From a virus, in IMG/VR virus record IMGVR_UViG_3300024289_000023, positions 35,110-99,109 of that record: 64,000 bases of DNA; one strand, written 5' to 3'. This document shows positions 42,088-51,605 of this stretch, piece by piece. The notes under the pieces are model-generated. The model searched no databases, was not told the origin of the DNA, and was given only the letters and a program-made list of their open reading frames with translations. Position numbers and translations under genes: made by a program. The stretch's first letter is position 1. Each line of letters begins with the position of its first letter.

Positions 42088-42941
42088 AACACAATCCAGT
42101 TTTCTACATAAAGGTCTTTAGTATCTTTATCGGCATAAGAAGGTCCAAACCAATTTTTAGGTGCAATGACCTTTTTATTTGGATTAGAAATTAACCAAGC
42201 ACCCCACCAACTCATACTACTATTAGCAATAATAGCATGAGAACACAGAGACATCAAGCACAAATCGGAGTATGGAGTATAGGAACCATCTGCATATTTT
42301 TCCTGTGGTTCAGAATGAAGAAAGCGATCACCAGAGAAAAACTCCTGTTCCTTTACCCATTCGGGAGAGTCGGAAAAAATAACAACTGGTTGCTCATCAT
42401 CAAACTCTGCTAATGCTTTTTCATAGTATTCAATTGTTTGTGGAGGATGTTGCGAAGAACACTGAGTATAACTCCACTTAAATCCACGAGGGTCTGTAAG
42501 ATTAGGATCACCTCTACGAACATGAAGCATAATCGGTTCTTGTCCTTCAAGGGAACTCATCATTTCTTTACATGGTCCAAGATGCTCATCGTGAAATGTA
42601 AAGTCTTTTCTAATTTCATCTGAAATATGTTTGAAATATTTTTCAGATTGAAAGAACCCGTGAATACTTACATCATTTGGGCAATTTTCAAAGAGTTCAT
42701 CATCAAAGTGAAAGAACCTTTCCTGAACATATCCAAAATCATCTCTGACTGCTAAGTTTTCCTCCTTAACAGATTCTAACTTAAAACACTGATGAAGACT
42801 GTAATTTTCAATACCGTTTCTGTTGAATGGGGGGATACACCAATTATATCCATGCTTGGCAGCAATACCTCTCACTGCTGCATATTCGAACATTTGATTT
42901 CCAAGTCTACCAAGATTTCCAATCTGATTAAATGCTAACAT
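42084..42941 (-). CDS. Alpha-1,2-fucosyltransferase-like (GT11)
   Basis: 285 residues. NLGRLGNQMFEYAAVRGIAA, IMLHVRRGDPN and IANSSMSWWGAWLI are the three GT11 motifs. Donor is GDP-L-fucose or a look-alike such as GDP-L-galactose (the epimerase at 54170 could supply the latter). Paralogue of 44488-45288. Confidence 0.92.
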   Translation of the reverse strand: MLAFNQIGNLGRLGNQMFEYAAVRGIAAKHGYNWCIPPFNRNGIENYSLHQCFKLESVKEENLAVRDDFGYVQERFFHFDDELFENCPNDVSIHGFFQSEKYFKHISDEIRKDFTFHDEHLGPCKEMMSSLEGQEPIMLHVRRGDPNLTDPRGFKWSYTQCSSQHPPQTIEYYEKALAEFDDEQPVVIFSDSPEWVKEQEFFSGDRFLHSEPQEKYADGSYTPYSDLCLMSLCSHAIIANSSMSWWGAWLISNPNKKVIAPKNWFGPSYADKDTKDLYVENWIVL

Positions 42942-43743
42942 ATTTTTTAAGATAATTTTGCTTAGAATAATATTCTTTTAATTGCTCTTTATTCATAGTT
43001 TGAATTTTTTCCCACTCTTGCATATTTGATTGCATATGTGGATTACTAAACCAAGAATTTTCCCCTCGACTATGTTCTAAGTGATAAACATAATCAGTAA
43101 TCCTACCTACATTATAATCTAAAGTAGTAAACCTGTAAAATCTTTCTTTATCTTCTGGTGCATATGCTTTGAAATTTTCATTTTCCATCCCACCATCAAT
43201 GTAGACTTTACGATTAAAGAACTGAACCCAACCAAAGTCAGAAGTATGAAGATTAGAATTCTTATCGAGCACTTGATAATCTTTTGTTTCTAAAAATTCA
43301 GAGACAATCTCATCAGTTGCTCTAACCTGATACTGATGCATTCCTTGTCCATAAGGATAGATTACATCGTGAGTATGATGAAGAATAGATTGATATGCTT
43401 CATGATATGAATCTAAAGGAAGCAAAACATCACAGTCATAATTTACAACGATTTCTGTTTTGGATTCGGCAATCATTTCATTCAGAACTCTTTGACGATG
43501 AAATAGAGGATCATCACTCTTCTCAAAGATATGGTTCACATTTATTTCAACATCCAAAATATCCTTGAGAATGGGAAGAGCATCCTTTTGAAAAACTGAT
43601 TCTGAATCTACTTCTTTGATGGTGATATTAGTATCAAAATTTTCCAGAAGAAACGCCGTTGTTGTAATAACATTACGCAACCTATCTTGAGATTCAATCC
43701 GAATAGGAATAATAAATGTTGCTTCCTTTAAATCAATTTTCAT
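42928..43743 (-). CDS. Glycosyltransferase, GT2/galactosyltransferase-like
   Basis: 271 residues. ATFIIPIRIESQDRLRNVIT opens a GT-A fold, VVNYDCDVLLPLDSYHEAYQ supplies a D-x-D, and FGWVQFFNRKVYIDGGMENE with YAPEDKERFYRF resembles the acceptor part of galactosyltransferases. Family exactness uncertain. Overlaps both neighbours. Confidence 0.8.
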   Translation of the reverse strand: MKIDLKEATFIIPIRIESQDRLRNVITTTAFLLENFDTNITIKEVDSESVFQKDALPILKDILDVEINVNHIFEKSDDPLFHRQRVLNEMIAESKTEIVVNYDCDVLLPLDSYHEAYQSILHHTHDVIYPYGQGMHQYQVRATDEIVSEFLETKDYQVLDKNSNLHTSDFGWVQFFNRKVYIDGGMENENFKAYAPEDKERFYRFTTLDYNVGRITDYVYHLEHSRGENSWFSNPHMQSNMQEWEKIQTMNKEQLKEYYSKQNYLKKYVSI

Positions 43744-44488
43744 CTGGATACTTCCTGTTCATGCAAAAATCTCTATGCTTATCCTGTATATAATGATATT
43801 CTTTGGTATTGATTAACCACCCACCTTCCGGATGTTCAATTGCAGCATCATATTGAGAGGTTTGTTGACTACTAATTCTATCATCATGATCTCTATTTGC
43901 AACTAATGTATCTTCAATAATATGAGGCATACCATTTTCCCACCTCATGCGATGATAAAATTCTGTGTCTAAAAATAGTTTCAAATTTTCATCAAAGTGT
44001 TGTTTAGAAGTATTCAAAAAAGAGACAACTGTTGGACTACTTAAAAGATTTCTTCCCTCCAACATATAGTCAGACCACTTTGGAGTTTTGTAATCATAAA
44101 ATTGTTTGCCATCTTTAGTTCCACAGAATCCACTAAATGCCCACTTACAATTAGTTTGTTTATATTCTTGGTCTATTATTTCAAGAGCAGAATCGTTCAC
44201 AAAAATATCATCAGAGAACATAATCTTAATTATCTCTCCCTCACACTCATCTAAAGCAATATTAATATTTTCGCAGGGAACTTTTCCTTCATACCTCACA
44301 TACTTAAACTCAAAGTCATCAGAGTATTCTTGACAGACATTCAAGATATTATCATTTTTACTCTGGTCAGAAACAACAATTTCCAAATCAAGAAGAGTTT
44401 GCCTCTTAATGGAATCAAGCAGTTCTCTCATCCATATTGAACCATTTTCTCCACGGTCATGGGCAGGAATAGCAATAGAAAATCTCAT
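43733..44488 (-). CDS. Glycosyltransferase family 2
   Basis: 251 residues from ATG at 44488 (MRFSIAIPAHDRGENGSIWM). LLDSIKRQTLLDLEIVVSDQ and IKIMFSDDIFVNDSALEI (D-D metal site) are GT2 motifs. Overlaps the GT11 gene stop by one base. Works on the same glycan. Confidence 0.9.
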   Translation of the reverse strand: MRFSIAIPAHDRGENGSIWMRELLDSIKRQTLLDLEIVVSDQSKNDNILNVCQEYSDDFEFKYVRYEGKVPCENINIALDECEGEIIKIMFSDDIFVNDSALEIIDQEYKQTNCKWAFSGFCGTKDGKQFYDYKTPKWSDYMLEGRNLLSSPTVVSFLNTSKQHFDENLKLFLDTEFYHRMRWENGMPHIIEDTLVANRDHDDRISSQQTSQYDAAIEHPEGGWLINTKEYHYIQDKHRDFCMNRKYPDEN

Positions 44489-45288
44489 CAGATTCTCTCC
44501 CAACCATCAGGAACTAAATCTTTATCATCAACATCCGAACTTGGTCCAAACCAATTCTTGGGACAAATAACTTTTTCACTTTTAGCAAGCCAAGCACCCC
44601 ACCAACTAAAAGTACTTGCAGCAATGATATGATATTGGCACATGGACATGAGGCACATATCATGAATATTATCACTTGATTCCGAAATTAAAAATCTATC
44701 ATCCTCAAACAAATTACTATTCTGACACCACTTTGGTTCATCGGAAAATACAATTACAGGAATATCTTGCGGAAGTTTAGAAAGTGCTTCAGCAAAATAT
44801 TCATCTGTCTGAAGATAATGATAATCTTTTTTCTCCACTTGATCGGTTCTTCTTACATGCAAAGAAATTGCTTTACCTTCGGGAACTACTTGATCGAATA
44901 TTTCTTTGCAGGTATTCCAAACATCATCTCTCCAAGTAAAGTCTTGGCGAATTTCATTTTCAATGTGCCAGAAATATCTTTCGGATTGAAAATATCCATA
45001 GAGATTAATATCATCAGGACATCTTTTCACAAGTTCTTTATCATATCCGAAAGAACTTTCTTGTTTGTATGGTGCTTTCAATAATCCAACATTTTTAAGT
45101 CCCGACATTTTAAATGCCATGAAAAGTTTATGTTGGTTTTCTTCATCATAAAACTCTTCATCGGTTCTTGGTCCATCAGGAATAATAAAATCATATCCAC
45201 GAGCAGCAGCGATACCCCTCGTTGATGCATATTGGAACATTTGATTCCCAAATCTCCCATTTTTACCTAAGTGATTATGTCCTATCAT
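44488..45288 (-). CDS. Alpha-1,2-fucosyltransferase-like (GT11), second copy
   Basis: 266 residues. GKNGRFGNQMFQYASTRGIA, ISLHVRRTDQVEK and IIAASTFSWWGAWLA. Similar along its whole length to 42084-42941 (shared YGYFQSERYFWHIENEIRQD and CPKNWFGPS), so a duplication. HVRRTD rather than HVRRGD is a small change in the GDP-binding motif. Confidence 0.92.
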   Translation of the reverse strand: MIGHNHLGKNGRFGNQMFQYASTRGIAAARGYDFIIPDGPRTDEEFYDEENQHKLFMAFKMSGLKNVGLLKAPYKQESSFGYDKELVKRCPDDINLYGYFQSERYFWHIENEIRQDFTWRDDVWNTCKEIFDQVVPEGKAISLHVRRTDQVEKKDYHYLQTDEYFAEALSKLPQDIPVIVFSDEPKWCQNSNLFEDDRFLISESSDNIHDMCLMSMCQYHIIAASTFSWWGAWLAKSEKVICPKNWFGPSSDVDDKDLVPDGWERI

Positions 45289-45989
45289 TCTAATACAACT
45301 CCTGGAGGCAATCTATAATGAAATCCGAAGGGAGTGATCCCTTCACACTCAGGAACTCTTGCTTCCTGAGAAAATTTAACAGCAACTTCAACCGGAGCAA
45401 ACTTACATCCTTGCTCAACAAATATGTGTCTGTTGTGTACACATATGTTTCCGTCCTCATGATAGTTAACAACTCCAGGGGGCATCCAATAGAAATCACT
45501 ATTGTTTACCTCCCAAGGAACTTCAACTTTATTTGGAACATTTAGAAGTTTTTTACTTCTCAAAGAAAATCCACCATTACCAACTCGATGATGATTTCCA
45601 AAAGGATCAATATAAGAATCCTCAACATATTCCCAAGGAGCGCCTATGTAATCATATTCCAACCAACTATCATCCCACTTTTCGGGGAACAAAACAAATC
45701 CATCTGGTTGAACTAACAAACAGTGAGATGTTTCTATATGTTCACAAATTTTATAAATTACATAATAATTATAATCGTTGTAATTATTAACTTCTATTGT
45801 AGGTTCTTCTAAGATAATTCCATCATTTTCAAGTTGATCTTTATGTTTTTCTATTTGCTCTTTTGTTGTTACTAATTTAACAGCACCATAATTAATACCA
45901 CTCATACTTGTATATAAAGCACGAAGGGTTTTATCAATTTCTCCAGTAGTGTCTATAGTAAACAGAGTTACATCAGGAAGATTAATCAT
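45285..45989 (-). CDS. DUF5672-type glycosyltransferase-like protein
   Basis: 234 residues. LLVQPDGFVLFPEKWDDSWL, YDYIGAPW and HRVGNGGFSLRSKKLL are the marks of the DUF5672 group, which neighbours sugar transferases. Likely transfers a sugar in the same pathway. Overlap with the GT11 start. Confidence 0.85.
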   Translation of the reverse strand: MINLPDVTLFTIDTTGEIDKTLRALYTSMSGINYGAVKLVTTKEQIEKHKDQLENDGIILEEPTIEVNNYNDYNYYVIYKICEHIETSHCLLVQPDGFVLFPEKWDDSWLEYDYIGAPWEYVEDSYIDPFGNHHRVGNGGFSLRSKKLLNVPNKVEVPWEVNNSDFYWMPPGVVNYHEDGNICVHNRHIFVEQGCKFAPVEVAVKFSQEARVPECEGITPFGFHYRLPPGVVLE

Positions 45990-46007
45990 ATATTATTTTT
46001 ATTATTC

Positions 46008-46547
46008 TCAACCAATCCAGAAACCAATCAGAGCATCAAAATTATGAGCAGGTCCATGGGTTTTATCCAACTTAAATCCAAGTTCTTCATAATCAGATTC
46101 GTACCAAGAACTCAGATGAGATTCATGAATATTACCATACATCTCACCTTGCTCATAAACACCATTTGGAGTTTGGATTATAATAAGAGAAAAATATTCT
46201 TTTGCTTCTTCCAAAAGTTTTTTAGAAGCATCCATCTCCAGATGCTCTGGACCATCAGACCAATATAAAATATTTTTATCTTTCTCTTCTTTGTTTACAT
46301 ACTGAGCGAAATTTTCAACAGAATCACATACTACAGTAGCATTATATTCTTCCTTCGGAAATGCATTAGCATTAGGTTCAAAAATTTCAATAAGAGTTAT
46401 ATTACAATTCCTCTCTTTAAAGAAATCATACTGCCACATATGAGAATCTGGTCTCCATCCAACAGTATAAACATTAGTATTTTGCTTCACACTATTAGTC
46501 AACTCTCTGGAATACTCTTCACGCATTCCATCCAAATAAAAATCCAT
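46008..46547 (-). CDS. Methyltransferase-like protein
   Basis: 179 residues. VYTVGWRPDSHMWQYDFFKE, ITLIEIFEPNANAF, ILYWSDGPEHLEMDASKKLL and LIIIQTPNGVYEQGEMYGN fit a small class I methyltransferase, though motif I is not classical. The end EELGFKLDKTHGPAHNFDAL is conserved-looking. Probable sugar methyltransferase. Confidence 0.7.
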   Translation of the reverse strand: MDFYLDGMREEYSRELTNSVKQNTNVYTVGWRPDSHMWQYDFFKERNCNITLIEIFEPNANAFPKEEYNATVVCDSVENFAQYVNKEEKDKNILYWSDGPEHLEMDASKKLLEEAKEYFSLIIIQTPNGVYEQGEMYGNIHESHLSSWYESDYEELGFKLDKTHGPAHNFDALIGFWIG

Positions 46548-46548
46548 T

Positions 46549-47622
46549 CTATTTCTCCAATAATCTTTGCAGTTTATTTATTTTTACTAAAGCACCTTCG
46601 GACATATTAGTTCCGCGATTAGGAACTATAAAGTAATCCAATTCTATAGAGCTAGCAATATTATACAATGTATACATGCAATCTGTAAACACATACTCTA
46701 TAAATTTTGTACCTTTAGGGCAGAATATTATATTATAATTTGCTCCGCCATGGCACCCAACTACAGTATGTGCATTTTTAAAAATATCAAATGTTTCTTC
46801 AATCGTATAATTTGTGTCAATATAATCTATAAAATTCAAATCGTTTTTCTCTGCATATTGTTTCAAGTAATCAACAGTTTCTTCTTCATTAATAAAAATT
46901 CTTGAGGTTGCTGTTTTGTTTCTGTTCAGATAAATTAAATTTTTATTTTCAAATTTCTCATCTCTCAATATAAACTCATTAGCCTCTTGATAGAAAAAGT
47001 TATTCCACCAATAACAAGGCATATGATTATTACAATCAAGTAGATATAACTTGTTTGCTCTTGCTAAAATTTCAGCATACCTAAATGGAGTATAATTTGG
47101 AACATAATATACTGGGTTTTTTAAATTTAATTTATTGAGAAAAAAGTCAGATATAGATTTCTTATTAACACCTTCATATAATAAAATTGTTACATCAGGA
47201 TTCTGTTCAAGAAATTCTCTTGCAAATGCGATAATGGGTAGAGCATCTTGAACAAAGTGTTGCCATATATAACCACCATAATTTAGAGCAGAGAATACTC
47301 GGTCAAACTCTAAGTCAACATATGATGGTTCTATATTTAAAGCTTCTACCCTACTTCCCTCACAATAATAAGTAAAGTTTTCAATACCTATCATTCTAAA
47401 GTAGGAATTATCATATTCTTTCAATAAAAATTCATTAAATGGTAGTTTAAACTCTTCACCATCCCACAACTTGGGATAGTTTATTTCCCTCTCGCCCAAG
47501 AAAATCATTCCCGTACTCTTAGCATCACTAAGAGAAACTACATCTTCATCACTATCAACCTTGATTGGATATGAATAGTGCTTCTCTTTCTCGCTTAATA
47601 CTTTTTCTTTAATGATTTTCAT
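46549..47622 (-). CDS. Glycosyltransferase family 61 (DUF563)
   Basis: 357 residues. ALNYGGYIWQHFVQDALPII is the N-terminal GT61 signature, LIYLNRNKTATSRIFINEEE a middle one, and HTVVGCHGGANYNIIFCPKG the C-terminal one. GT61 enzymes add xylose or GlcNAc in eukaryotes and unknown sugars in bacteria. One base separates it from the methyltransferase. Confidence 0.88.
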   Translation of the reverse strand: MKIIKEKVLSEKEKHYSYPIKVDSDEDVVSLSDAKSTGMIFLGEREINYPKLWDGEEFKLPFNEFLLKEYDNSYFRMIGIENFTYYCEGSRVEALNIEPSYVDLEFDRVFSALNYGGYIWQHFVQDALPIIAFAREFLEQNPDVTILLYEGVNKKSISDFFLNKLNLKNPVYYVPNYTPFRYAEILARANKLYLLDCNNHMPCYWWNNFFYQEANEFILRDEKFENKNLIYLNRNKTATSRIFINEEETVDYLKQYAEKNDLNFIDYIDTNYTIEETFDIFKNAHTVVGCHGGANYNIIFCPKGTKFIEYVFTDCMYTLYNIASSIELDYFIVPNRGTNMSEGALVKINKLQRLLEK

Positions 47623-47625
47623 AGA

Positions 47626-48570
47626 TTATTTCACGTAATAATTATCCCGCTCTTCCTTACACACACTACCCGGATATAAATCTCCATCAGTATCCAACCA
47701 TAACCATCTTTCATCATTTACGATTCCATCTTCAGGTCTCCACCAACCATTAGAGCGAGACCAATCAAACCAATACTTAGGTGCAATTACATTAATAAGT
47801 TCATTATTAGTCCAAACTGGCCAAAATGCAAAAGTAGATGCTGAAATAATAGCATACTTAGCAGTATTCAAAATACTATAATCAATAGATACTGGACCAC
47901 CAGGATAAATATACCAACTGATATTCTTTTGGTAAGGATCCTTTTCTTCAGAAATTGCAGATCCAACAATCTTAACACCAGGAACTAATTGACCAGCAAA
48001 CTCTGGGTCATCAGTAATGATTACAAACTCAATATCTGGATTATTTTCTTTCATATGCTTCATAGCAAATCGATAATACTCAGCAGGTAGTACCGAATGC
48101 CCAGTTTTGTAGTCACCACCCCTAATTTGAATTACACAGATATTTTCCGAAGAATAGTCCCGGACTTTATATTTGTCGTCATAAGATAACCAGTCACATA
48201 TTTTATCTCGATAATCTTCAATATAAGACATCCTCTGGAAGTTACCATTAATATAAGTATTATCCTTTACTGTAAAGAAATTTTTATCTGCTGCTCCAAT
48301 TTCTCCAGGAGCAGTTTTATGATGGATGCTTTCTTCTTCATAATAATGTAAGATACCATCGGGAAGTTCTCTACAGTCATAAAAATCAGATGCTTGTTCT
48401 ACATTAAGAGAGATATCTTTTCCAAAATCAAAATTTAAAAATGGACCTCTCCAACCGGGTGAACTAATCGCATAATCATAACCCAAACGATCAGCAAAGA
48501 CACGACAACAAACCGCTCTCCAGATTTGGTTTCCCAAACCCGCGTGTTCATGAATACTTACTGCTAACAT
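47626..48570 (-). CDS. GT11-like fucosyltransferase, divergent third copy
   Basis: 314 residues. HEHAGLGNQIWRAVCCRVFA corresponds to the G-x-G-N-Q start, VIQIRGGDYKTGHSVLPAEY to H-x-R-x-G-D, and AIISASTFAFWPVWT to the S-x-F-S-W-W block. It has a Trp-rich C-terminal extension. More distant than the other two. Confidence 0.78.
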   Translation of the reverse strand: MLAVSIHEHAGLGNQIWRAVCCRVFADRLGYDYAISSPGWRGPFLNFDFGKDISLNVEQASDFYDCRELPDGILHYYEEESIHHKTAPGEIGAADKNFFTVKDNTYINGNFQRMSYIEDYRDKICDWLSYDDKYKVRDYSSENICVIQIRGGDYKTGHSVLPAEYYRFAMKHMKENNPDIEFVIITDDPEFAGQLVPGVKIVGSAISEEKDPYQKNISWYIYPGGPVSIDYSILNTAKYAIISASTFAFWPVWTNNELINVIAPKYWFDWSRSNGWWRPEDGIVNDERWLWLDTDGDLYPGSVCKEERDNYYVK

Positions 48571-48572
48571 AA

Positions 48573-49169
48573 TTATCTCCGATGATATTTGTTACTGTAT
48601 TTTTTTCTCAAAATAGTAAGACCATTATTCCAAGGAAGTGTTGACCATTCCCAGAATTGTGGGTCAAGTTCTGCTACTGCTCTATATGGACCACCACCAG
48701 CCCATTGACCATCTTTAAGTGTAAGATCAGAATGGTAGAATGGGTCAGTGCTTCCATACATCAAATCGTGCAAAAGAATAACACTTGTTGGACCAACTAA
48801 TTCATCAAGAAGTTCTAACTGCTTTTTAACATGAGGATATGAATGCCAGTCATCGACATAAACAACATCTATTTTTTTATCCTTAGGCCAATCTTCAAGG
48901 AACTTGATACTATCTCCTTGATGAAATGTATAGTTGCCATTATTTGGTTTAAATTCTGACGGTGGATTAAGATCAACAGACCACAGATGTCCGTTATTTA
49001 ACTTTGCTGCTTCATATAAAGGTTCTGTGGTATGTCCTTCCCTAACACCAAGTTCAACATATGTAGAACCTTTAGATGCCAAAGCGATTGAAAAAATTGT
49101 AATAATATGCCTATCAGAATCTAGGTTTCCGTTTAAAGCTTTATTACAAAAATCAGTTAGATACTTCAT
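48573..49169 (-). CDS. Methyltransferase (Methyltransf_24 / CmcI-like)
   Basis: 198 residues. TYVELGVREGHTTEPLYEAA is motif I, IDVVYVDDWHSYPHVKKQLE gives V-D-D with the metal-binding pattern, and SVILLHDLMYG follows. Usual partner of glycosyltransferases in polysaccharide clusters. Confidence 0.88.
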   Translation of the reverse strand: MKYLTDFCNKALNGNLDSDRHIITIFSIALASKGSTYVELGVREGHTTEPLYEAAKLNNGHLWSVDLNPPSEFKPNNGNYTFHQGDSIKFLEDWPKDKKIDVVYVDDWHSYPHVKKQLELLDELVGPTSVILLHDLMYGSTDPFYHSDLTLKDGQWAGGGPYRAVAELDPQFWEWSTLPWNNGLTILRKKYSNKYHRR

Positions 49170-50102
49170 TTAATTCGTGTACTTATTTACGATATTATCA
49201 AAAAATTTTGGAAGTGTCAATCCAGACAAATCCATTTTTTGAGCTTTTTGGAATAAATGATCGTTTTCTATTAATAGATTTTCATTTACTTCGGAGTATT
49301 TATCCACAAAAAGAACAGGGTAATCTGCAAATAAAGTTTCCAAATAAAGATGCCTCTTCATAATTGGAACTCTTCTCATATAAAGAACTTCCCAATTACG
49401 ATGACAATCAATAGCATTTCCTCTTGGGCATATCATAAATTTTGATTGACTAAGATTATAAAGAAACACAGAAAAAGAAACTCTATTTTCATGTACCACT
49501 GCCCAAGATTTATTCCTGAACATTTCTTTTATTCCCTTCCTTTCTTCATTGGAAGATTCGTTGTGACTCACATATAAAAGTCCGGGAGGATTATTTGGAA
49601 GATTTTTTGAAGCGCCTTTAATTTCAGATACTCTCATATCATTAGGATTCATTGCTCTCTGCAGTCCATAAGGAGCTGGGATAACTTTTCCACCATTAGC
49701 AATAGCATTTACTGCAGAAATGCACAAAACATTATTGGGTATCAAGTCAAAGATATAATCATCAATGGGAGTATCCTCAAGATTTGTGAAAATAATAAAA
49801 TTCATTTCAGGAAAATTTGAGCAAAGATTTAATAAATCACTCCTTTCCATTAATGAATTGACATATGGTCTATCAGAATCACTAACCTCAACAATATGTC
49901 TTTTATATAAACGAATATTATCAATAAACAGAGTCATATAATCTCTGCTTTTTTTAATCTCAAATAATCTATTAACGAATTCAAGATTCAATAAATTAGC
50001 ATCTTTCATAAATGATGTAAAAATATTCCCCCATTGACCAGACTGGTCTCCGAAAGAATAATCACATAGTTTTGAAAGTGCTACACCTTCAATCAATTCC
50101 AT
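49170..50102 (-). CDS. Exostosin-like glycosyltransferase
   Basis: 310 residues. SKFMICPRGNAIDCHRNWEV and YMRRVPIMKRHLYLETLFAD with DYPVLFVDKYSEVNE match the C-terminal GT47/exostosin-like pattern (C-P-R-G, then R-x-P-I/V). The N-terminal half has no clear motif. It overlaps the GT17 gene by 10 nt. Confidence 0.75.
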   Translation of the reverse strand: MELIEGVALSKLCDYSFGDQSGQWGNIFTSFMKDANLLNLEFVNRLFEIKKSRDYMTLFIDNIRLYKRHIVEVSDSDRPYVNSLMERSDLLNLCSNFPEMNFIIFTNLEDTPIDDYIFDLIPNNVLCISAVNAIANGGKVIPAPYGLQRAMNPNDMRVSEIKGASKNLPNNPPGLLYVSHNESSNEERKGIKEMFRNKSWAVVHENRVSFSVFLYNLSQSKFMICPRGNAIDCHRNWEVLYMRRVPIMKRHLYLETLFADYPVLFVDKYSEVNENLLIENDHLFQKAQKMDLSGLTLPKFFDNIVNKYTN

Positions 50103-50947
50103 GGCGTAATAAATTCTGAATATTTTTCTTGATTATCTACAATGTACTGTGGAAATGATTCATCTATAGGAACAGGAAAATAATTTACACCTCTACCCAA
50201 AGGGTCTTTCTTTTCACTGACTATATCTTCGGCATTCACTATTATTGAAGGTTGAGCATCGGCACCTGCGACCATTTTTTGTTTATATCTTTCCACACCA
50301 CCAAAATAACTCCAATGCCATCCACCATCTTGAATTCGATAAGATTCATTCCACATACTATCTCTCAGTTTGTCTATAGAAAGATTTTTTATTTTTTTCC
50401 AAGTACAAATTCTTGAACCTCTCCAATTATCATGATAATGAGTATTAAGATTATAATAAAATGCTCTCTGCATTGCAACATATAAATTATTAGGATTAAA
50501 CCAATTTAGATTTTCTAAAATTAATGGATTTACAATTTCATCAGCATCACTTGTTATAACAATATCATCATCAGTCACTCCTGCTTTTTCAATCGAGACT
50601 GCAGTATAATTTCTTGCATACATATCCCTTTGATAGGGGAGAGGAATATCAATATATCTTTGTCCACAATTTGGATCAATGTCTTCATATGCAGTATGAA
50701 ATTTTTGTTTTTCTAAAAATGCAGTAAAATCCACAGGGATTTCATCCATTACATCATGAATAACCTTATCGTTAAATTTGGAAAAACGTTCTTTGTTCTC
50801 CAAATAATAAAGAGGTTTTTCATCACCCATAGTAGTATATGGACATTCTGTTATAACAAAATAATCCACATAGTCATAAAGGAGATTGAAACGTATTTCA
50901 AGTATCTCTAACTCATTAAAAAATCTAAAGGAATCAAATATTTTCAT
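50093..50947 (-). CDS. Glycosyltransferase family 17
   Basis: 284 residues. KIFDSFRFFNELEILEIRFN with DYVDYFVITECPYT is the GT17 signature, then YQRDMYARNYTAVSIEKAGV, ITSDADEIVNPLIL (D-x-D) and DGGWHWSYFGGVERYKQKM. GT17 contains the bisecting GlcNAc transferases; the bacterial and phage members act on surface glycans. Confidence 0.93.
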   Translation of the reverse strand: MKIFDSFRFFNELEILEIRFNLLYDYVDYFVITECPYTTMGDEKPLYYLENKERFSKFNDKVIHDVMDEIPVDFTAFLEKQKFHTAYEDIDPNCGQRYIDIPLPYQRDMYARNYTAVSIEKAGVTDDDIVITSDADEIVNPLILENLNWFNPNNLYVAMQRAFYYNLNTHYHDNWRGSRICTWKKIKNLSIDKLRDSMWNESYRIQDGGWHWSYFGGVERYKQKMVAGADAQPSIIVNAEDIVSEKKDPLGRGVNYFPVPIDESFPQYIVDNQEKYSEFITPWN

Positions 50948-51605
50948 AAATTTTTTCTCTGGACAAATAGGTTATCATTCTTTCATTTGGACTATAATCT
51001 TTAATAGAATAAGAATAATCATTTTCATTATCGGAAAAAACCATATTACAAAAATCTCTTAAGGCAGCGGTTACTTGTCCCATATCACAATCATCGATTA
51101 AGATATTTTCTATTCCCAATTTTCCACAATTTACCAAATCGGAAATAGCACATTCGTAACTATGTCCACCATCTACCCATGCCATATCAAATGGAATGTC
51201 ATCTGGGTTGTCAAAAGAAGTTAAAGTTTCTAAAGAATCTCCGGGAAAAAAAGTAATAAAATTTTCACCATAAAGTTCATTAATTGCATCAACACAAAGT
51301 TGACTTTCCTCATTAATACCAAAAGTATAAACTTTTACTTCAGGTATTTCTTTTTTAACAACGTAAGAATAAAATCCCTTAAAAGTTCCAATTTCCAAGA
51401 TATACTTTGGTTGAATCTTTTGCAAATATTTTTTATGAAATTTTAATTGGTGAACCATATTTTCAGCTGTTCTCCAATTAAATAATCCACCTTCACTATG
51501 ATCAAACATTCCTTCCAATTTGGAAAGAAATTCATAATCATATTCCAGCAGTTCCGATTTAGATTCAAAATCTTGTTTTGTAATTTCGATAGTTCTAGTT
51601 GTCAT
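50934..51605 (-). CDS. Methyltransferase (Methyltransf_24-like)
   Basis: 223 residues. KYILEIGTFKGFYSYVVKKE is motif I, FDMAWVDGGHSYECAISDLV the V-D-G-x-H metal/substrate block, IENILIDDCDMGQV follows. Second of the two similar methyltransferases in the operon. Starts one base after the epimerase stop. Confidence 0.88.
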   Translation of the reverse strand: MTTRTIEITKQDFESKSELLEYDYEFLSKLEGMFDHSEGGLFNWRTAENMVHQLKFHKKYLQKIQPKYILEIGTFKGFYSYVVKKEIPEVKVYTFGINEESQLCVDAINELYGENFITFFPGDSLETLTSFDNPDDIPFDMAWVDGGHSYECAISDLVNCGKLGIENILIDDCDMGQVTAALRDFCNMVFSDNENDYSYSIKDYSPNERMITYLSREKIYENI